This document shows positions 16,869 to 26,140 of a stretch of DNA of 64,000 bases, in pieces. Position numbers and translations under genes: made by a program. The notes below the pieces were generated by a model that worked only from the letters and a program-made list of their open reading frames with translations, made no database searches and was not told where the DNA came from. This DNA comes from Thermoproteota archaeon (GTDB taxonomy: Archaea; Thermoproteota; Nitrososphaeria; Nitrososphaerales; Nitrosopumilaceae), in contig QQVN01000002.1 of assembly GCA_003352285.1 (NCBI GenBank), positions 1 through 64,000 of the forward strand, given 5' to 3'. How positions within the stretch are numbered: the first letter of the stretch is position 1; every line of letters begins with the position of its first letter.

Positions 16869-17987
16869 ATGGAAAATGAGGTATTTGTTATAGTATTTCC
16901 ATCAATATTTGGAAAAAATAAAACAAAGACACTGATATCAAATATTAAAAAAATTCTAAAGATTCGTAATCTAAAATTTGAGAGTATTACAGTCGATGAT
17001 GATGTAATAGTAGTAAAAGCTGATGATCCAGTAATTGCTTCCTCAACCATCAATACATTATTTGGCATTAACCAAGTAGCTATAGCAAACAAAATTGAGA
17101 ATGAATTTGATTTAGTTATTTCTCAGATAAATAAAATTGGGAAAAATTTAATTCTCAAAGGAGAGAAGTTTTTAGTAAAGGTTGAAGGAAGTCCCAAAGG
17201 TTATCTACCAAAGGATGTTGAGATTGCAGCTACAGGAAAAATTATTGAGAGTACAACTAATCTTGGAATAAAACCTGGAACAGAAACTAAGCATGACAAG
17301 TTATTGTATACATATCTGACAAAATCAAATGCATATACATGCATTTTTGTTGATCAAGGTCTTAATGGAATTCCTAATGATTTTCACAATGAACAAGTTC
17401 TTTGTTGCATATATGATGAATTATCTGCATTAAACGTAATTGAAACAATCAAAGAAGGATTTACAGTAAAATTAATCATTTGTTATAGAGATGAATCAGA
17501 ACTTCAAAATCTAATAAAGATTCTAAATCAAATTTTACCATTCACTTTACAATCAAAGATAGAGTTAGAGTTTTTACCTCTTCCAACCGATCTTGAAAAT
17601 TATTTGCATTTTGTAGATGTTATAACACAAATAGCAATTGAGATCTCTAAAACAGAAAAGATTACACATGTTTCTCTACCAATTACACCGTTAATTTTTC
17701 CAGTAAAATTCTCCGATGAGTTACAACAAAAAGTGTTTAAAAATTCTATCATACCGATTACTCCTCTAGGCGGTCTTGATGAGGATATCCTCAAAACTGC
17801 AAGACAAATAGGGATTACCAAGTTTCTATCAAATATTCAAAGGCTTCAAAAAATCAAGCTCCAAGAGAAAAGAATCAATGTACAAAAAATAGTACAGGAT
17901 GCAATAAAATCCAAACAAAAGATCTCTATCAAACTAGGCGCAAATAACATTCATGATATTCTTGATTCGCTTGGTTTAGAGCATTGA
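16869..17987 (+). CDS. THUMP-domain protein, ThiI-like with degenerate PP-loop domain
   Basis: 372 residues. N-terminal ferredoxin-like/THUMP region (about 60-165): NLILKGEKFLVKVEGSP, GYLPKDVEIAATGKIIE, NLGIKPGTETKHDKLLYTYL. The C-terminal half follows the ThiI order (…ITPLGGLDEDILKTARQIGITKF matches the 'PLIGMDKEEIIEIARKIG' block) but the PP-loop site, SGGxDSP in ThiI, is replaced by CCIYDELSALN. So ATP pyrophosphatase chemistry (4-thiouridine) is not expected. More likely an RNA-binding paralogue. Downstream GT is 31 bp away. Confidence 0.7.
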   Translation: MENEVFVIVFPSIFGKNKTKTLISNIKKILKIRNLKFESITVDDDVIVVKADDPVIASSTINTLFGINQVAIANKIENEFDLVISQINKIGKNLILKGEKFLVKVEGSPKGYLPKDVEIAATGKIIESTTNLGIKPGTETKHDKLLYTYLTKSNAYTCIFVDQGLNGIPNDFHNEQVLCCIYDELSALNVIETIKEGFTVKLIICYRDESELQNLIKILNQILPFTLQSKIELEFLPLPTDLENYLHFVDVITQIAIEISKTEKITHVSLPITPLIFPVKFSDELQQKVFKNSIIPITPLGGLDEDILKTARQIGITKFLSNIQRLQKIKLQEKRINVQKIVQDAIKSKQKISIKLGANNIHDILDSLGLEH

Positions 17988-18018
17988 AAATTTAAACGGC
18001 TTGATTTGTTTTTAGCAT

Positions 18019-19251
18019 ATGAAGAAGATAGGCGAATTCATCTATCCGTGGGGTAATGGTCATTATTCAAGAATGATGAGACTAAACAAAGTCTTACCAG
18101 ATTTTGTTGATGACTATCAGATTCACTTTTCTACAAAATCTCCAATCTATGAAAAGCTAGTAGAAAAATTTCCTGATAAAAGAGAACAGATTCATGAGAT
18201 TTTGATGCCAACTCCCATTGATGGAAAGATGGGTCCAAGTCTTTCTCTATCTATGTTAAATGTAGCACTGCCAATTTCAAAAAATCCTCCTCTTATCAAA
18301 CAGATTTCAAGCTATCTAAAGGAAGAACGTCGGTTATACGATACAGAAAAGTTTGATCTAGTAATTAATGATGGAGACATGGGGTCTAATGTTCTAGCAT
18401 ATAACAGAAATATCCCCAGTTTATTTGTCACAAATCAATTTATGCCAAGATTATGGAAATCAAGATTTTATTTTTATCCATCACTAGTTTTTGTTGCAAA
18501 ACAGATTGCAAAGGCTACTAAGATTCTTGTCGCAGACTCATCTCCTCCATACACAATGTGTGAGTATAATCTGAATTTCCCTGAAAAAGTCAAAGAAAAA
18601 GTAATCTATGTTGGAAATTTTACTGCAGAAAAAAATTTAGAATCTACACCAAAAAGTGATCTTGAGAAATTAATTGTTGATAAAGAATTTGGTTATTGGA
18701 TGAGAACAGGAAACAAATCAACTAATGAAGGCACTGGTCAAAGATATAATCAGGTCTTTTCTGATAATGAGATGAGAAATGAGCGTAGAATAATTTCTCA
18801 TGCAACAAATGATCCTTCAATTGATTCAGTTTTGGGACAAGATGGAAAAAAGTATGGAATTACCGAAGCATTAGAAAAAAAGATAGATTGGATTCAAATT
18901 GATGTTGGTTTTCTTTCAGAGCAAGAAAAAGATTCCATCTTGGAGAAATGCAGGTATGCTGTGATTAACGGCTCTCACACAGTTATGGGTGAGATTTTGG
19001 GAGAAAAATCAAAACCAATTATCGGCATGCCAATTTATGATGAGCATACAAACCAACTTGCGTGGGCTCAAGAGAAGAAGTTAGGAGTTTTAGCAAAGAG
19101 TACCAAACAAGTAATTTCTGCAATTAAAAAAATAAAATCAGCTTATTCGTTGTATGAAGAAAATCTTGCCGAATTTTCACAAAACTTTGATGGAAATGGT
19201 GCAAAAAACACCGCATTGATAGTTTCAGAATTTCTTGAAAAGAAGAAATAA
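18019..19251 (+). CDS. GT-B family glycosyltransferase (MGT/UGT-like)
   Basis: 410 residues. N-terminal GEFIYPWGNGHYSRMMRL is the first Rossmann half of a GT-B fold (GxGHxxR); the C-terminal half has VINGSHTVMGEILGEKSKP and GMPIYDEHTNQLAWAQEKKLGV, a GT28/UGT-like donor site. Donor and acceptor unknown; N-glycan or lipid glycosylation are possible given the many sequons in exported proteins here. A TATA-like box (AATTTAAAC, 17989-17997) is about 26 bp upstream of ATG, so probably leaderless. Confidence 0.7.
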   Translation: MKKIGEFIYPWGNGHYSRMMRLNKVLPDFVDDYQIHFSTKSPIYEKLVEKFPDKREQIHEILMPTPIDGKMGPSLSLSMLNVALPISKNPPLIKQISSYLKEERRLYDTEKFDLVINDGDMGSNVLAYNRNIPSLFVTNQFMPRLWKSRFYFYPSLVFVAKQIAKATKILVADSSPPYTMCEYNLNFPEKVKEKVIYVGNFTAEKNLESTPKSDLEKLIVDKEFGYWMRTGNKSTNEGTGQRYNQVFSDNEMRNERRIISHATNDPSIDSVLGQDGKKYGITEALEKKIDWIQIDVGFLSEQEKDSILEKCRYAVINGSHTVMGEILGEKSKPIIGMPIYDEHTNQLAWAQEKKLGVLAKSTKQVISAIKKIKSAYSLYEENLAEFSQNFDGNGAKNTALIVSEFLEKKK

Positions 19252-19266
19252 TACCATTTTAGAATA

Positions 19267-19364
19267 ATCAATGTTATCTGGTACGCGGTATTTCGATGGG
19301 CGAACTGACCGCAAGGGATGAAGACATAATCCGCGTACCAGATGCTGTTTTATTCAACATTGAT
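19267..19364. ncRNA. Strong hairpin fold, candidate structured RNA
   Basis: A 22-nt arm (19267-19288) pairs with two blocks: 13 bp to 19331-19343 (ATCTGGTACGCGG with CCGCGTACCAGAT) and 9 bp to 19356-19364 (ATCAATGTT with AACATTGAT), leaving a 12-nt bulge. The 42-nt inner loop includes CTGA-CC-GCAA-GG-GATGA, a possible GNRA tetraloop hairpin next to k-turn-like CTGA/ATGA. Intergenic between a glycosyltransferase and a small gene. Strand uncertain. Might be a regulatory leader, an ncRNA or a cruciform. Confidence 0.5.
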
Positions 19365-19412
19365 CGAAGAATTTGGGAACGCTTTTATGGAAAACATTAG
19401 GTCAAGTCAACA

Positions 19413-19721
19413 TTGGTAAATTGTCCAGAATGTACAGCACGGGAGAAAAAAAAGATCCAGCAAAAATATGAAGATGATACTCTCGAAGAAGAAAGAAACA
19501 GAGATGAATTAAACAAATTATTTGAAACAATAGAATTTCCCATGAAGATGGATACAAGAACTAAACACTTTGTGTGTCCAAAATGTGGTCTTTATGCAAC
19601 ACGAGAGCAGGTTGGAGATATCAGAGCTAGACTAAACCAGAAAGAGTACACCAAAGCAGATAGACAGTATGACTATCAAGAGTGGTGGCAAAAAAGTAAA
19701 AAAGAAAAACAGCGTCTTTAG
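19413..19721 (+). CDS. Small protein with two CxxC motifs, unknown
   Basis: 102 residues starting at TTG 19413 with MVNCPEC; a TATA-like TTTTATGG (19383-19390) lies about 27 bp upstream. CPEC (4-7) and CPKC (55-58) can form a zinc ribbon around a charged helix (KKKIQQKYEDDTLEEERNRDE). I do not recognise the family. It is followed 11 bp later by the gene at 19733, so the two may be cotranscribed. Confidence 0.65.
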   Translation: MVNCPECTAREKKKIQQKYEDDTLEEERNRDELNKLFETIEFPMKMDTRTKHFVCPKCGLYATREQVGDIRARLNQKEYTKADRQYDYQEWWQKSKKEKQRL

Positions 19722-19732
19722 TGTGATCTAAT

Positions 19733-20128
19733 ATGGTAAAAAAGAAGGAAGACATTCCAAAGTGGGTCACTGATGAGATTCAGAATGCAAAATTTGAAAA
19801 ACCATCTCCACAGACAAGAACAGGATACATTTTAGAGATTTATGATAAAGATGGCAAGATGGATACTCAGCTGTATGATCCAGTTGAAGATGGCAGACAT
19901 ATTGTAACAATGGATCTGCCAAAAAAGCTAAAGACTTCAGACTTGGAGAAGGGAGTTGTCTATGAATTCAAATTTGACATGCTAAAGGCACCACTTAGTA
20001 AAAAAGTGGTAGAATTTTTGCAGAAAGAAAAAGAGATTGAGATGAATGCAATCTATCAGTTTAATCTCAACAGTCTTGAGCTATTGGATGTTGGTTCTCC
20101 AGAATCATCTGATGATTCAGAAGAGTAA
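19733..20128 (+). CDS. Conserved hypothetical protein
   Basis: 131 residues. Contains IPKWVTDEIQNAKFEKPSPQ, RTGYILEIYDKDGKMDTQLYDP and an acidic C-terminus (SSDDSEE). The repeating beta-strand pattern (Y-x-L-E-I-Y, IVTMDL, EFKFDM) suggests a small beta-barrel/OB-like fold, but no family motif can be named. Probably cotranscribed with the CxxC protein upstream. Cytoplasmic, no signal peptide. Confidence 0.6.
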   Translation: MVKKKEDIPKWVTDEIQNAKFEKPSPQTRTGYILEIYDKDGKMDTQLYDPVEDGRHIVTMDLPKKLKTSDLEKGVVYEFKFDMLKAPLSKKVVEFLQKEKEIEMNAIYQFNLNSLELLDVGSPESSDDSEE

Positions 20129-20129
20129 C

Positions 20130-20927
20130 TCATTTTTTCATTGAATCTAGTTGTTTCTTAAATGCTGAACCAATTATAGGATTAATTGCATAGGGGATAG
20201 TATGTTTTGCCCATACCGCTGCTCGTACAATAGATGGTACAATAATCTCTAATCGTGAGGATGATGAAGCCCTTACAACTGCCCTTGCTACAGTTTTTGC
20301 AGAAAGCGAAGTAGGAGAATACTTTGGCATTGTTTCAAATGACGGATGATCAAAGAAATTTGTTCTAACCATGATTGGGCTAACAACGGTAACTCCAACA
20401 CCAGTATTCTTTAGCTCATGTTTTAATCCCTCTGAGAATCCAAGCATTGCAAATTTTGATGCGCAGTATGATGCTATTCCTGGAAGACCAAAGCTTGCTG
20501 CAACAGATGCTACATTGACAATGTGTCCAGATCTTTGTTTAATCATAGAAGGAAGAAAATTTTTGATGCAATAAACCATGCCAAAATAATTTGTTTTCAT
20601 TTGAGATTCTATTTCTTCAATAGATAAATCAGAAACAGAACCATAGATTGCAAATCCTGCATTGTTTACAAGTATGTCGATATGGTCAAATTTTTCTAAA
20701 ACATACTTGGACATTGATTCAACTTCGGACTTTTCTGAAACATCACATGGATAAACCAATACTTTATTCTTAAACTGCTCAAGCTTTTTTGAGACTAGTT
20801 CTAATTTTGCTTTATCTCTTGAAACCAGTATAATTGATGCACCTTTTTTTGAAAATTCTATGGCAGATGCTTCACCAATTCCACTTGATGCGCCAGTAAT
20901 GAGAACAGTTTTGTTTGTGAAATTCAT
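20130..20927 (-). CDS. Short-chain dehydrogenase/reductase
   Basis: 265 residues. Classical SDR: VLITGASSGIGEASA (NAD(P) loop), LVNNAGFAI, SVAAS...YCASK catalytic pair (Tyr/Lys) near residue 155. Substrate unknown; the C-terminal hydrophobic stretch (IVRAAVWAKHTIPYAI) suggests a lipophilic substrate. Convergent with the upstream conserved gene (1-bp gap). Confidence 0.8.
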   Translation of the reverse strand: MNFTNKTVLITGASSGIGEASAIEFSKKGASIILVSRDKAKLELVSKKLEQFKNKVLVYPCDVSEKSEVESMSKYVLEKFDHIDILVNNAGFAIYGSVSDLSIEEIESQMKTNYFGMVYCIKNFLPSMIKQRSGHIVNVASVAASFGLPGIASYCASKFAMLGFSEGLKHELKNTGVGVTVVSPIMVRTNFFDHPSFETMPKYSPTSLSAKTVARAVVRASSSSRLEIIVPSIVRAAVWAKHTIPYAINPIIGSAFKKQLDSMKK

Positions 20928-20962
20928 TTTTTTAATTCAAATTTCCAAAAATAAAGTGCTTT

Positions 20963-21979
20963 CTATTTTATTTCAGGTTTTGTATATTTACTAAGTGCCA
21001 GCTTTACTAAAAGAATCCACGTTACTGCTATTGGAACATAATAGGTTGCAATACGCCACCCAATCACTGCATTCCATTCTATGCTATTTTCTGAAATTTC
21101 AAAATTAAACGGATCCAAGTTGTTTAGATATGCGACAATTCCAAATTCTGCCAATCCTGAACCCCCAACTGTTATTGGCAAGTTTCCGATAGCATTTGCA
21201 GCCATTACAGCCATCACAGAATCAAATACGTTAATGAAAAATCCAGTACCATGAGCTATAATCATAAATGAGATTCCATAGAAAATCCAGGAAAGTAATG
21301 ATAGCAAAAGTCCGTTAACAAAAACTTTCTTTGATTCTTTAGTTCTGAGATTTTTTCTACTCATTGTACATACTTCTTCCATCCACATGTTTGATTGTTG
21401 AATGTATTTTGCTCCTTTTTCTTTACCAAATCTTATAACAAGATTTGAGAGAGATTGTGGTACTTGGAATGTCTTTTTTGATGAAAGAAAGAATAAAACT
21501 AGCCATAATGTCGTTACAAAGATACTAGTAATCAAAACAATTGTTGCTACAACATAAGCCCCATGAATTAATGCAATAACTCCTGCCATGATTGATAAAA
21601 TTCCTCCAGCTAATACTTCGGTTACAATATCCATGATGGCAATCCAAGATGCCTTTGATGGTGAAACTCCTTTTTTGTGTAACCAATAGATGACAACAAA
21701 CTCTGCACCAACAAACATGGGGGTTGTAAATTTGATAAATTCGCTTCCAATTCTGACTCCAGTCATCTTCCATATGGAGTCAATCTTTCCAAGATAATTT
21801 CGCGTAATATAGCTAAACTTTATTCCTTGTAGTCCAAGTTTGATAAAAATCGCTGCTACTGCTCCAACAAAGGGCACAACACCCATGGAAAAGATATCAT
21901 CAAGTTGAATGTCAAACTGGATAGCAATTATGATTATTGGAATCATACTTGCAGGGATTGCAATTATTCTCCAATTCAT
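20963..21979 (-). CDS. UPF0104/LPG-synthase-TM family integral membrane protein
   Basis: About 338 residues from ATG 21979. Six to eight hydrophobic segments; the motif NLPITVGGSGLAEFGIV near the C-terminus and the GAVAAIFIKLGLQGIKFSYITR start are typical of the flippase-like UPF0104 family. A longer frame (start 22045) would overlap the divergent GPN gene; the box AAATATAAG (22001-22009) 22-29 bp before 21979 supports the shorter start. Function in lipid or polyprenol transport is inferred. Confidence 0.7.
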   Translation of the reverse strand: MNWRIIAIPASMIPIIIIAIQFDIQLDDIFSMGVVPFVGAVAAIFIKLGLQGIKFSYITRNYLGKIDSIWKMTGVRIGSEFIKFTTPMFVGAEFVVIYWLHKKGVSPSKASWIAIMDIVTEVLAGGILSIMAGVIALIHGAYVVATIVLITSIFVTTLWLVLFFLSSKKTFQVPQSLSNLVIRFGKEKGAKYIQQSNMWMEEVCTMSRKNLRTKESKKVFVNGLLLSLLSWIFYGISFMIIAHGTGFFINVFDSVMAVMAANAIGNLPITVGGSGLAEFGIVAYLNNLDPFNFEISENSIEWNAVIGWRIATYYVPIAVTWILLVKLALSKYTKPEIK

Positions 21980-22000
21980 TAATGGAATTTTTATGGATTC

Positions 22001-22009
22001 AAATATAAG
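22001..22009 (-). promoter_or_regulatory. TATA-like box for UPF0104 gene
   Basis: The sequence CTTATATTT (minus strand) lies 22-30 bp before ATG 21979 and would give a leaderless message. It also sits near the GPN gene start, so both promoters share a 56-bp divergent spacer. Confidence 0.5.
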
Positions 22010-22035
22010 CGAATAATAGACAATATCGCGAAGGA

Positions 22036-22794
22036 TTGAAGTCAATTTTTATTGCAGGCACAGCTGGTTCTGGAAAATCCCTGCTTACATCTAAAATTAA
22101 TGAATACTATACAAAAAATGGAGCATTTGCAGCAGTACTTAATTTAGATCCAGGTGTCGCAAGTCTACCATATAGTTGTGATATTGATGTGAGAGATCAT
22201 GTAGATATCGTTTCAATTATGAAAAAATATGATCTAGGACCAAATGGCGCAATGATTATGGCAAACGATTTGATAGCATCAAAGATTGATGATATCAAGC
22301 TAGAAATCGATAATGTCAATCCTGATTACTTGATTGTTGATACACCGGGACAAATTGAGTTATTTGCATACCGCTCGAGTGGTCCATTTCTTGTTCAAAA
22401 TCTTACAGAGGATGAAAAGATCTCAGTATTCTTGTATGATGGAGCATTAGTTACAACACCAATTAATTTTGTTTCAATTGCTCTTTTGTCAACATCGATA
22501 AGATTACGATTGGGACTACCAACAGTTAATGCATTGACAAAAATCGATTTGATTGGTGAAAAGATAAAAGACATTCTAAAGTGGACATCCAATTTGAGTT
22601 CATTAGAAAATGCTATTGCATCTGAAACAGATGGCGAAACGTATACTCTTGCATCAAACATTTTACGAGGTTTGAATTTAGGAGGTTTTGCTCAAGGTAT
22701 TATCCCAATATCAAATGTAACTGGTGAAGGAATGGTTAATTTAGAAAGCTCGTTAAGTAGAATGATAAATCTTGGAGAGGAGATTGAAGATTAA
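22036..22794 (+). CDS. GPN-loop GTPase
   Basis: 252 residues with TTG start (MKSIFIAGTAGSGKSLLT). P-loop GTAGSGKS, the family-defining GPN motif DLGPNGAM (near residue 70), DTPGQIELFA (G3) and LTKIDLIG (G4 NKxD variant TKID). Archaeal GPN GTPases are homologues of eukaryotic GPN1-3 that act in RNA polymerase assembly; the archaeal role is not settled. Stop is followed directly by thrB. Confidence 0.9.
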   Translation: MKSIFIAGTAGSGKSLLTSKINEYYTKNGAFAAVLNLDPGVASLPYSCDIDVRDHVDIVSIMKKYDLGPNGAMIMANDLIASKIDDIKLEIDNVNPDYLIVDTPGQIELFAYRSSGPFLVQNLTEDEKISVFLYDGALVTTPINFVSIALLSTSIRLRLGLPTVNALTKIDLIGEKIKDILKWTSNLSSLENAIASETDGETYTLASNILRGLNLGGFAQGIIPISNVTGEGMVNLESSLSRMINLGEEIED

Positions 22795-23709
22795 TTGAAC
22801 AGGGTATCAGTAAAAGCACCATCATCAACTGCAAATCTTGGGCCAGGATTTGATGTATTTGGCTTGGCACTTGATGCATTTTATGATGAGATCACTCTAA
22901 CAAAAATAAAGAATGGAATTAAAATTATCAGCTCAGACTCTATCCCTTTGAATGTAGAGAGCAACACTGCAGGGTTAGTTGCCAAATACATGATGAAAAA
23001 ATTTAGAACCAAAGGAGGATTGGAGATTAAAATCAAAAAGGGTGTGCCTGCAGGTTTTGGGATGGGTAGTAGTGCAGCATCAGCTGCTGCAACTGCAATC
23101 GCCTTTGATAAATTATTCAATCTAAAATTAGACGGTAATGCCTTGGTGGAATATGCTGGTATGGGTGAAAAAGCAAGTGCAGGTTCAATTCATTATGATA
23201 ATGTTGCAGCATCGGTTCTTGGTGGATTTGTGATTGTGAGGACTAATCCGCTAAATGTCATAAGAATAAACCCTCCAAAAGATCTAGTTTGTTGTGTTGC
23301 GATTCCTAAACTTGATGTTCCTGCAAAAAAAACCAAAGTTTCAAGAAGTGTAATTCCAAAAAAGGTTGACCTAAAAGATTCTATCAAAAATCTTTCAAAT
23401 GCATCTGCTATAGTTTCAGGATTTCTTTTAAGAGATTCAAAATTAATTGGAACTTCAATTCAGGATGTAATTGTAGAGCCTGCAAGACAACATATGATTC
23501 CAGGATTTTCAAAGGTAAAGAAATTGGCACTTGATGCAGGTGCATTTGGCGTAACAATCAGCGGAGCAGGGCCATCAGTGATTGCTTTTACATCCAAATC
23601 AAATAATGTTAAAAAAATCAGTGCTGCTATGGAAAGAGGTTTTAGAACAGCCAAACTTGAATGTAAGACAGTTGTATGCAAACCAAGTATGGGTCCTAAA
23701 ACTCGATAG
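22795..23709 (+). CDS. thrB: Homoserine kinase
   Basis: 304 residues with TTG start. GHMP kinase motifs: SSTANLGPGFDVFGLAL near the N-terminus, VPAGFGMGSSAASAAA (phosphate loop), GVTISGAGPSVIA near the C-terminus. Phosphorylates homoserine on the way to threonine. Starts directly after the GPN-GTPase stop (no gap), queC follows after 9 bp, so a probable operon of unrelated functions. Confidence 0.9.
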   Translation: MNRVSVKAPSSTANLGPGFDVFGLALDAFYDEITLTKIKNGIKIISSDSIPLNVESNTAGLVAKYMMKKFRTKGGLEIKIKKGVPAGFGMGSSAASAAATAIAFDKLFNLKLDGNALVEYAGMGEKASAGSIHYDNVAASVLGGFVIVRTNPLNVIRINPPKDLVCCVAIPKLDVPAKKTKVSRSVIPKKVDLKDSIKNLSNASAIVSGFLLRDSKLIGTSIQDVIVEPARQHMIPGFSKVKKLALDAGAFGVTISGAGPSVIAFTSKSNNVKKISAAMERGFRTAKLECKTVVCKPSMGPKTR

Positions 23710-23718
23710 TTATTTGAA

Positions 23719-24390
23719 ATGAAAAAGGCTGTTGTGATCTTTAGTGGCGGAATTGATTCAGTGTGTACTGCTGTTCATCTAAAACCAAATTTTCAATTGT
23801 ATGGGATTACGTTTTCCTATGGACAGCGTGCAGATCAAGAGATTAAAATTGCAAAAAAATTTTCAAAATCTCTTGGTTTTAAGGAACATAAAATAGTCAA
23901 TATTGGATTTATGAGGGATCTTTATGGTAAAACAAATGTTCTTACAGATTCAAAAAGAAAAATTCCTCAAAAATTTGAATATTCTATTGTAGTGCCAATT
24001 AGAAATGCAGTTTTCTTATCAATTGCCTCTGCATGGGCATATACTCTAGGAGCATCCCTTGTAGCATACGGTGCGCATAAAGGAGATACTAACTATCCTG
24101 ATTGCAGACCCTCTTTTGCTAAAAAAATTGAATCTGCTTTTAATGAGGGCGAAATAGATGGGATTAAGAAGAAGATACGAAAACCACTAGAAGTTTGGTC
24201 TCCATACAGAGCAGGACTATCAAAAAGTGATTTAATAAAAATTGGTCAGAAAAATCTTGGGTTAGATATTTTTAAAACATGGAGCTGTTATGAGAGTAAA
24301 AAGTTTCATTGTGGAAAATGTGAATCATGTAACAACAGAAAAGTTGCTTTTGCTACAGCTGGAGTTACAGACCAGACAGTATATCTCTAG
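23719..24390 (+). CDS. queC: 7-cyano-7-deazaguanine synthase
   Basis: 223 residues. PP-loop FSGGIDSVC, YGAHKGDTNYPDCRPSF, and a C-terminal zinc site CYES...CGKCESCNNRK. Converts 7-carboxy-7-deazaguanine to preQ0, precursor of archaeosine at tRNA position 15. The other preQ0 genes folE and queE lie downstream on the other strand; queD is not in the window. Confidence 0.93.
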   Translation: MKKAVVIFSGGIDSVCTAVHLKPNFQLYGITFSYGQRADQEIKIAKKFSKSLGFKEHKIVNIGFMRDLYGKTNVLTDSKRKIPQKFEYSIVVPIRNAVFLSIASAWAYTLGASLVAYGAHKGDTNYPDCRPSFAKKIESAFNEGEIDGIKKKIRKPLEVWSPYRAGLSKSDLIKIGQKNLGLDIFKTWSCYESKKFHCGKCESCNNRKVAFATAGVTDQTVYL

Positions 24391-24740
24391 TATTTGTTAT
24401 CAAGAATTTTCTTTTTGAGGATGAATCCCCTAATGACAATATACCATCCAAGGAAAATTCCAGCTACTATTGAATAAAATATCCAATTAGCCATTGATTC
24501 AACCTGGCCTCTTATTTCTGGTGCAAGATTAACAAAATCTTTAGAGTGAACTGTAATTCCTTCCCAAGACTCTAGGGCCGCACTTTGACCTACAAGAGCT
24601 GCAATGTCACCCAGCATAGGATCAGTAATTTCTCTTGCAACTAACATTGAGATTGCTAAAACGATTGCAAATTCAATAGCATACCAAATCCAGTGTGGCC
24701 AAGATTCTTTTGGAATGTGAATGTTATTGTGTACGCCCAC
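24387..24740 (-). CDS. Small membrane protein, unknown
   Basis: 117 residues from a GTG start at 24740. Two membrane helices (about 18-36 and 88-106) with an extracytoplasmic or lumenal loop between them, and a basic C-terminus (LKKKILDNKY). The box TTAAATACC (about 24763-24771) is 23-31 bp before GTG, so likely leaderless. Convergent with queC (4-bp overlap). Family unknown. Confidence 0.6.
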   Translation of the reverse strand: MGVHNNIHIPKESWPHWIWYAIEFAIVLAISMLVAREITDPMLGDIAALVGQSAALESWEGITVHSKDFVNLAPEIRGQVESMANWIFYSIVAGIFLGWYIVIRGFILKKKILDNKY

Positions 24741-24782
24741 AAAACTCGTCTTAATAACTCGGTATTTAATGTTTAATCAGAT

Positions 24783-25382
24783 CTAAAATTGTTCAGAAGA
24801 CCGCTTTCTGATCATGGCAACGACAGATTCTCGCTCATCCTTGTTTTCGTAAATTCCTCTGAATGCACTAGTTGTCATTCTTGCATCATTTTTGACTCCT
24901 CTCATCTTCATGCATAGGTGCTCGGCTTCGGCGACTACAACTACTCCTTTTACACCCTGGGCATGTAGTTCATCTGCAATATTTTTTGTAAGGCGTTCTT
25001 GAATTTGGAGTCTCTTTGAGAACTTCTCCACTAATCTAACCAGTTTTGAAATTCCAAATACTCGTCCATTTGGAGAATATGCAATGTGGACTTTACCAAA
25101 AAATGGTAACATGTGGTGTTCACACATAGAGTAAAACTGGATATCTTTTGCAACAACTACGTCAGAGTCTTCAGAAAATTGTACAGATAATTCTGAATCA
25201 GAGTCATATCCTGAAAAGATTTCTTTGTACATGTTTGCAATTCTTCTAGGAGTCTCACGTAATCCCTCTCTTGTGGGATCTTCTCCTAGTTCGATGATAA
25301 GCTCTCTTACTAGTTTGTGAACTCGTTCTTCGTCCATTTCGATATTTTCAGACGATTCATCTACTATTTGAAGGATTCCCAA
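24783..25382 (-). CDS. folE: GTP cyclohydrolase I
   Basis: 199 residues. Seen: [27 protein letters not shown], the zinc ligands [16 protein letters not shown] and [10 protein letters not shown], and [23 protein letters not shown]. Type IA enzyme: GTP to dihydroneopterin triphosphate, which enters the preQ0 route. Start is TTG at 25382 (or ATG at 25337, MDEERVHKL). Located just after queE on the same strand, which supports a role in archaeosine synthesis. Confidence 0.9.
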   Translation of the reverse strand: MGILQIVDESSENIEMDEERVHKLVRELIIELGEDPTREGLRETPRRIANMYKEIFSGYDSDSELSVQFSEDSDVVVAKDIQFYSMCEHHMLPFFGKVHIAYSPNGRVFGISKLVRLVEKFSKRLQIQERLTKNIADELHAQGVKGVVVVAEAEHLCMKMRGVKNDARMTTSAFRGIYENKDERESVVAMIRKRSSEQF

Positions 25383-25388
25383 ATGTTG

Positions 25389-26102
25389 TCATGGTGCCCC
25401 AATGATTTTATGTAATTGAGGAACAACTCTTACTTCATCATAGTAAGGTACCACTACATCATAAAATGCTAAAAGCTGTTCTAAGGTTGGTTCGGAAATT
25501 CCATAGGTAGGTTGAATGATAAATCCAGAGATATCATCCTTTGAAATTGTAGAGAAAATTCGCTTTGATAGTTCTGAAATTGTTTCTTTTGTGGTCTTTG
25601 AGCTAACTACAATTTTGATGTATGTCTTCTTTTTTGAATTAACGGCTGTTCTAAGACACTCAAATGCATTATCTAAGAGAGTTGGATAATGTTTAGAATC
25701 GACAAAATCTGATTCTTTGGTTTTAAATTCAATTTTTATGAAATCCATGTATGGTAAAACATGTTGAAATTTTTTTGCATCAAAACATGATGATTCCAAA
25801 TATGTGAGAATACGTTTTGATTGGATGTGCTTTGCAAGCTCGGCAACTGCTTCATGCTGTACCAACGGATCTCCACCTGTGAAGTTTACTTTGTAAGTGT
25901 GTTCTTTTAGTTGCTCATCAATCATCTTGCATGCATCAGAAATAGAGTATTCTACTCCCGAATCCATAGGAAGTGATTCTTTGGTATCACAGTAAAAGCA
26001 AGTGAATGGACATCCTGCCAGTCTAACAAACATGGTCTTTGTTCCATAAAGGATGCCTTCGCCCTCAACTGAGGTGAATATTTCAAAGATTCTTACATTC
26101 AT
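25389..26102 (-). CDS. queE: 7-carboxy-7-deazaguanine synthase (radical SAM)
   Basis: 237 residues. Radical-SAM Cys cluster C-x3-C-x2-C (CPFTCFYC) near residue 31, preceded by FTSVEGEGILYGT, the QueE signature. VNFTGGDPLVQ follows. Uses 6-carboxytetrahydropterin from QueD. Gap to folE is 6 bp, so cotranscribed. Normal length for QueE. Confidence 0.92.
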   Translation of the reverse strand: MNVRIFEIFTSVEGEGILYGTKTMFVRLAGCPFTCFYCDTKESLPMDSGVEYSISDACKMIDEQLKEHTYKVNFTGGDPLVQHEAVAELAKHIQSKRILTYLESSCFDAKKFQHVLPYMDFIKIEFKTKESDFVDSKHYPTLLDNAFECLRTAVNSKKKTYIKIVVSSKTTKETISELSKRIFSTISKDDISGFIIQPTYGISEPTLEQLLAFYDVVVPYYDEVRVVPQLHKIIGAP

Positions 26103-26140
26103 GGAAAAGATAATCTGGTTGATTATTTATTCAATGAGTT

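Noticed and set aside
16775-17092. Minus-strand frame opposite the THUMP gene
   Set aside because: Overlaps the strong THUMP coding sequence and has no recognisable features.
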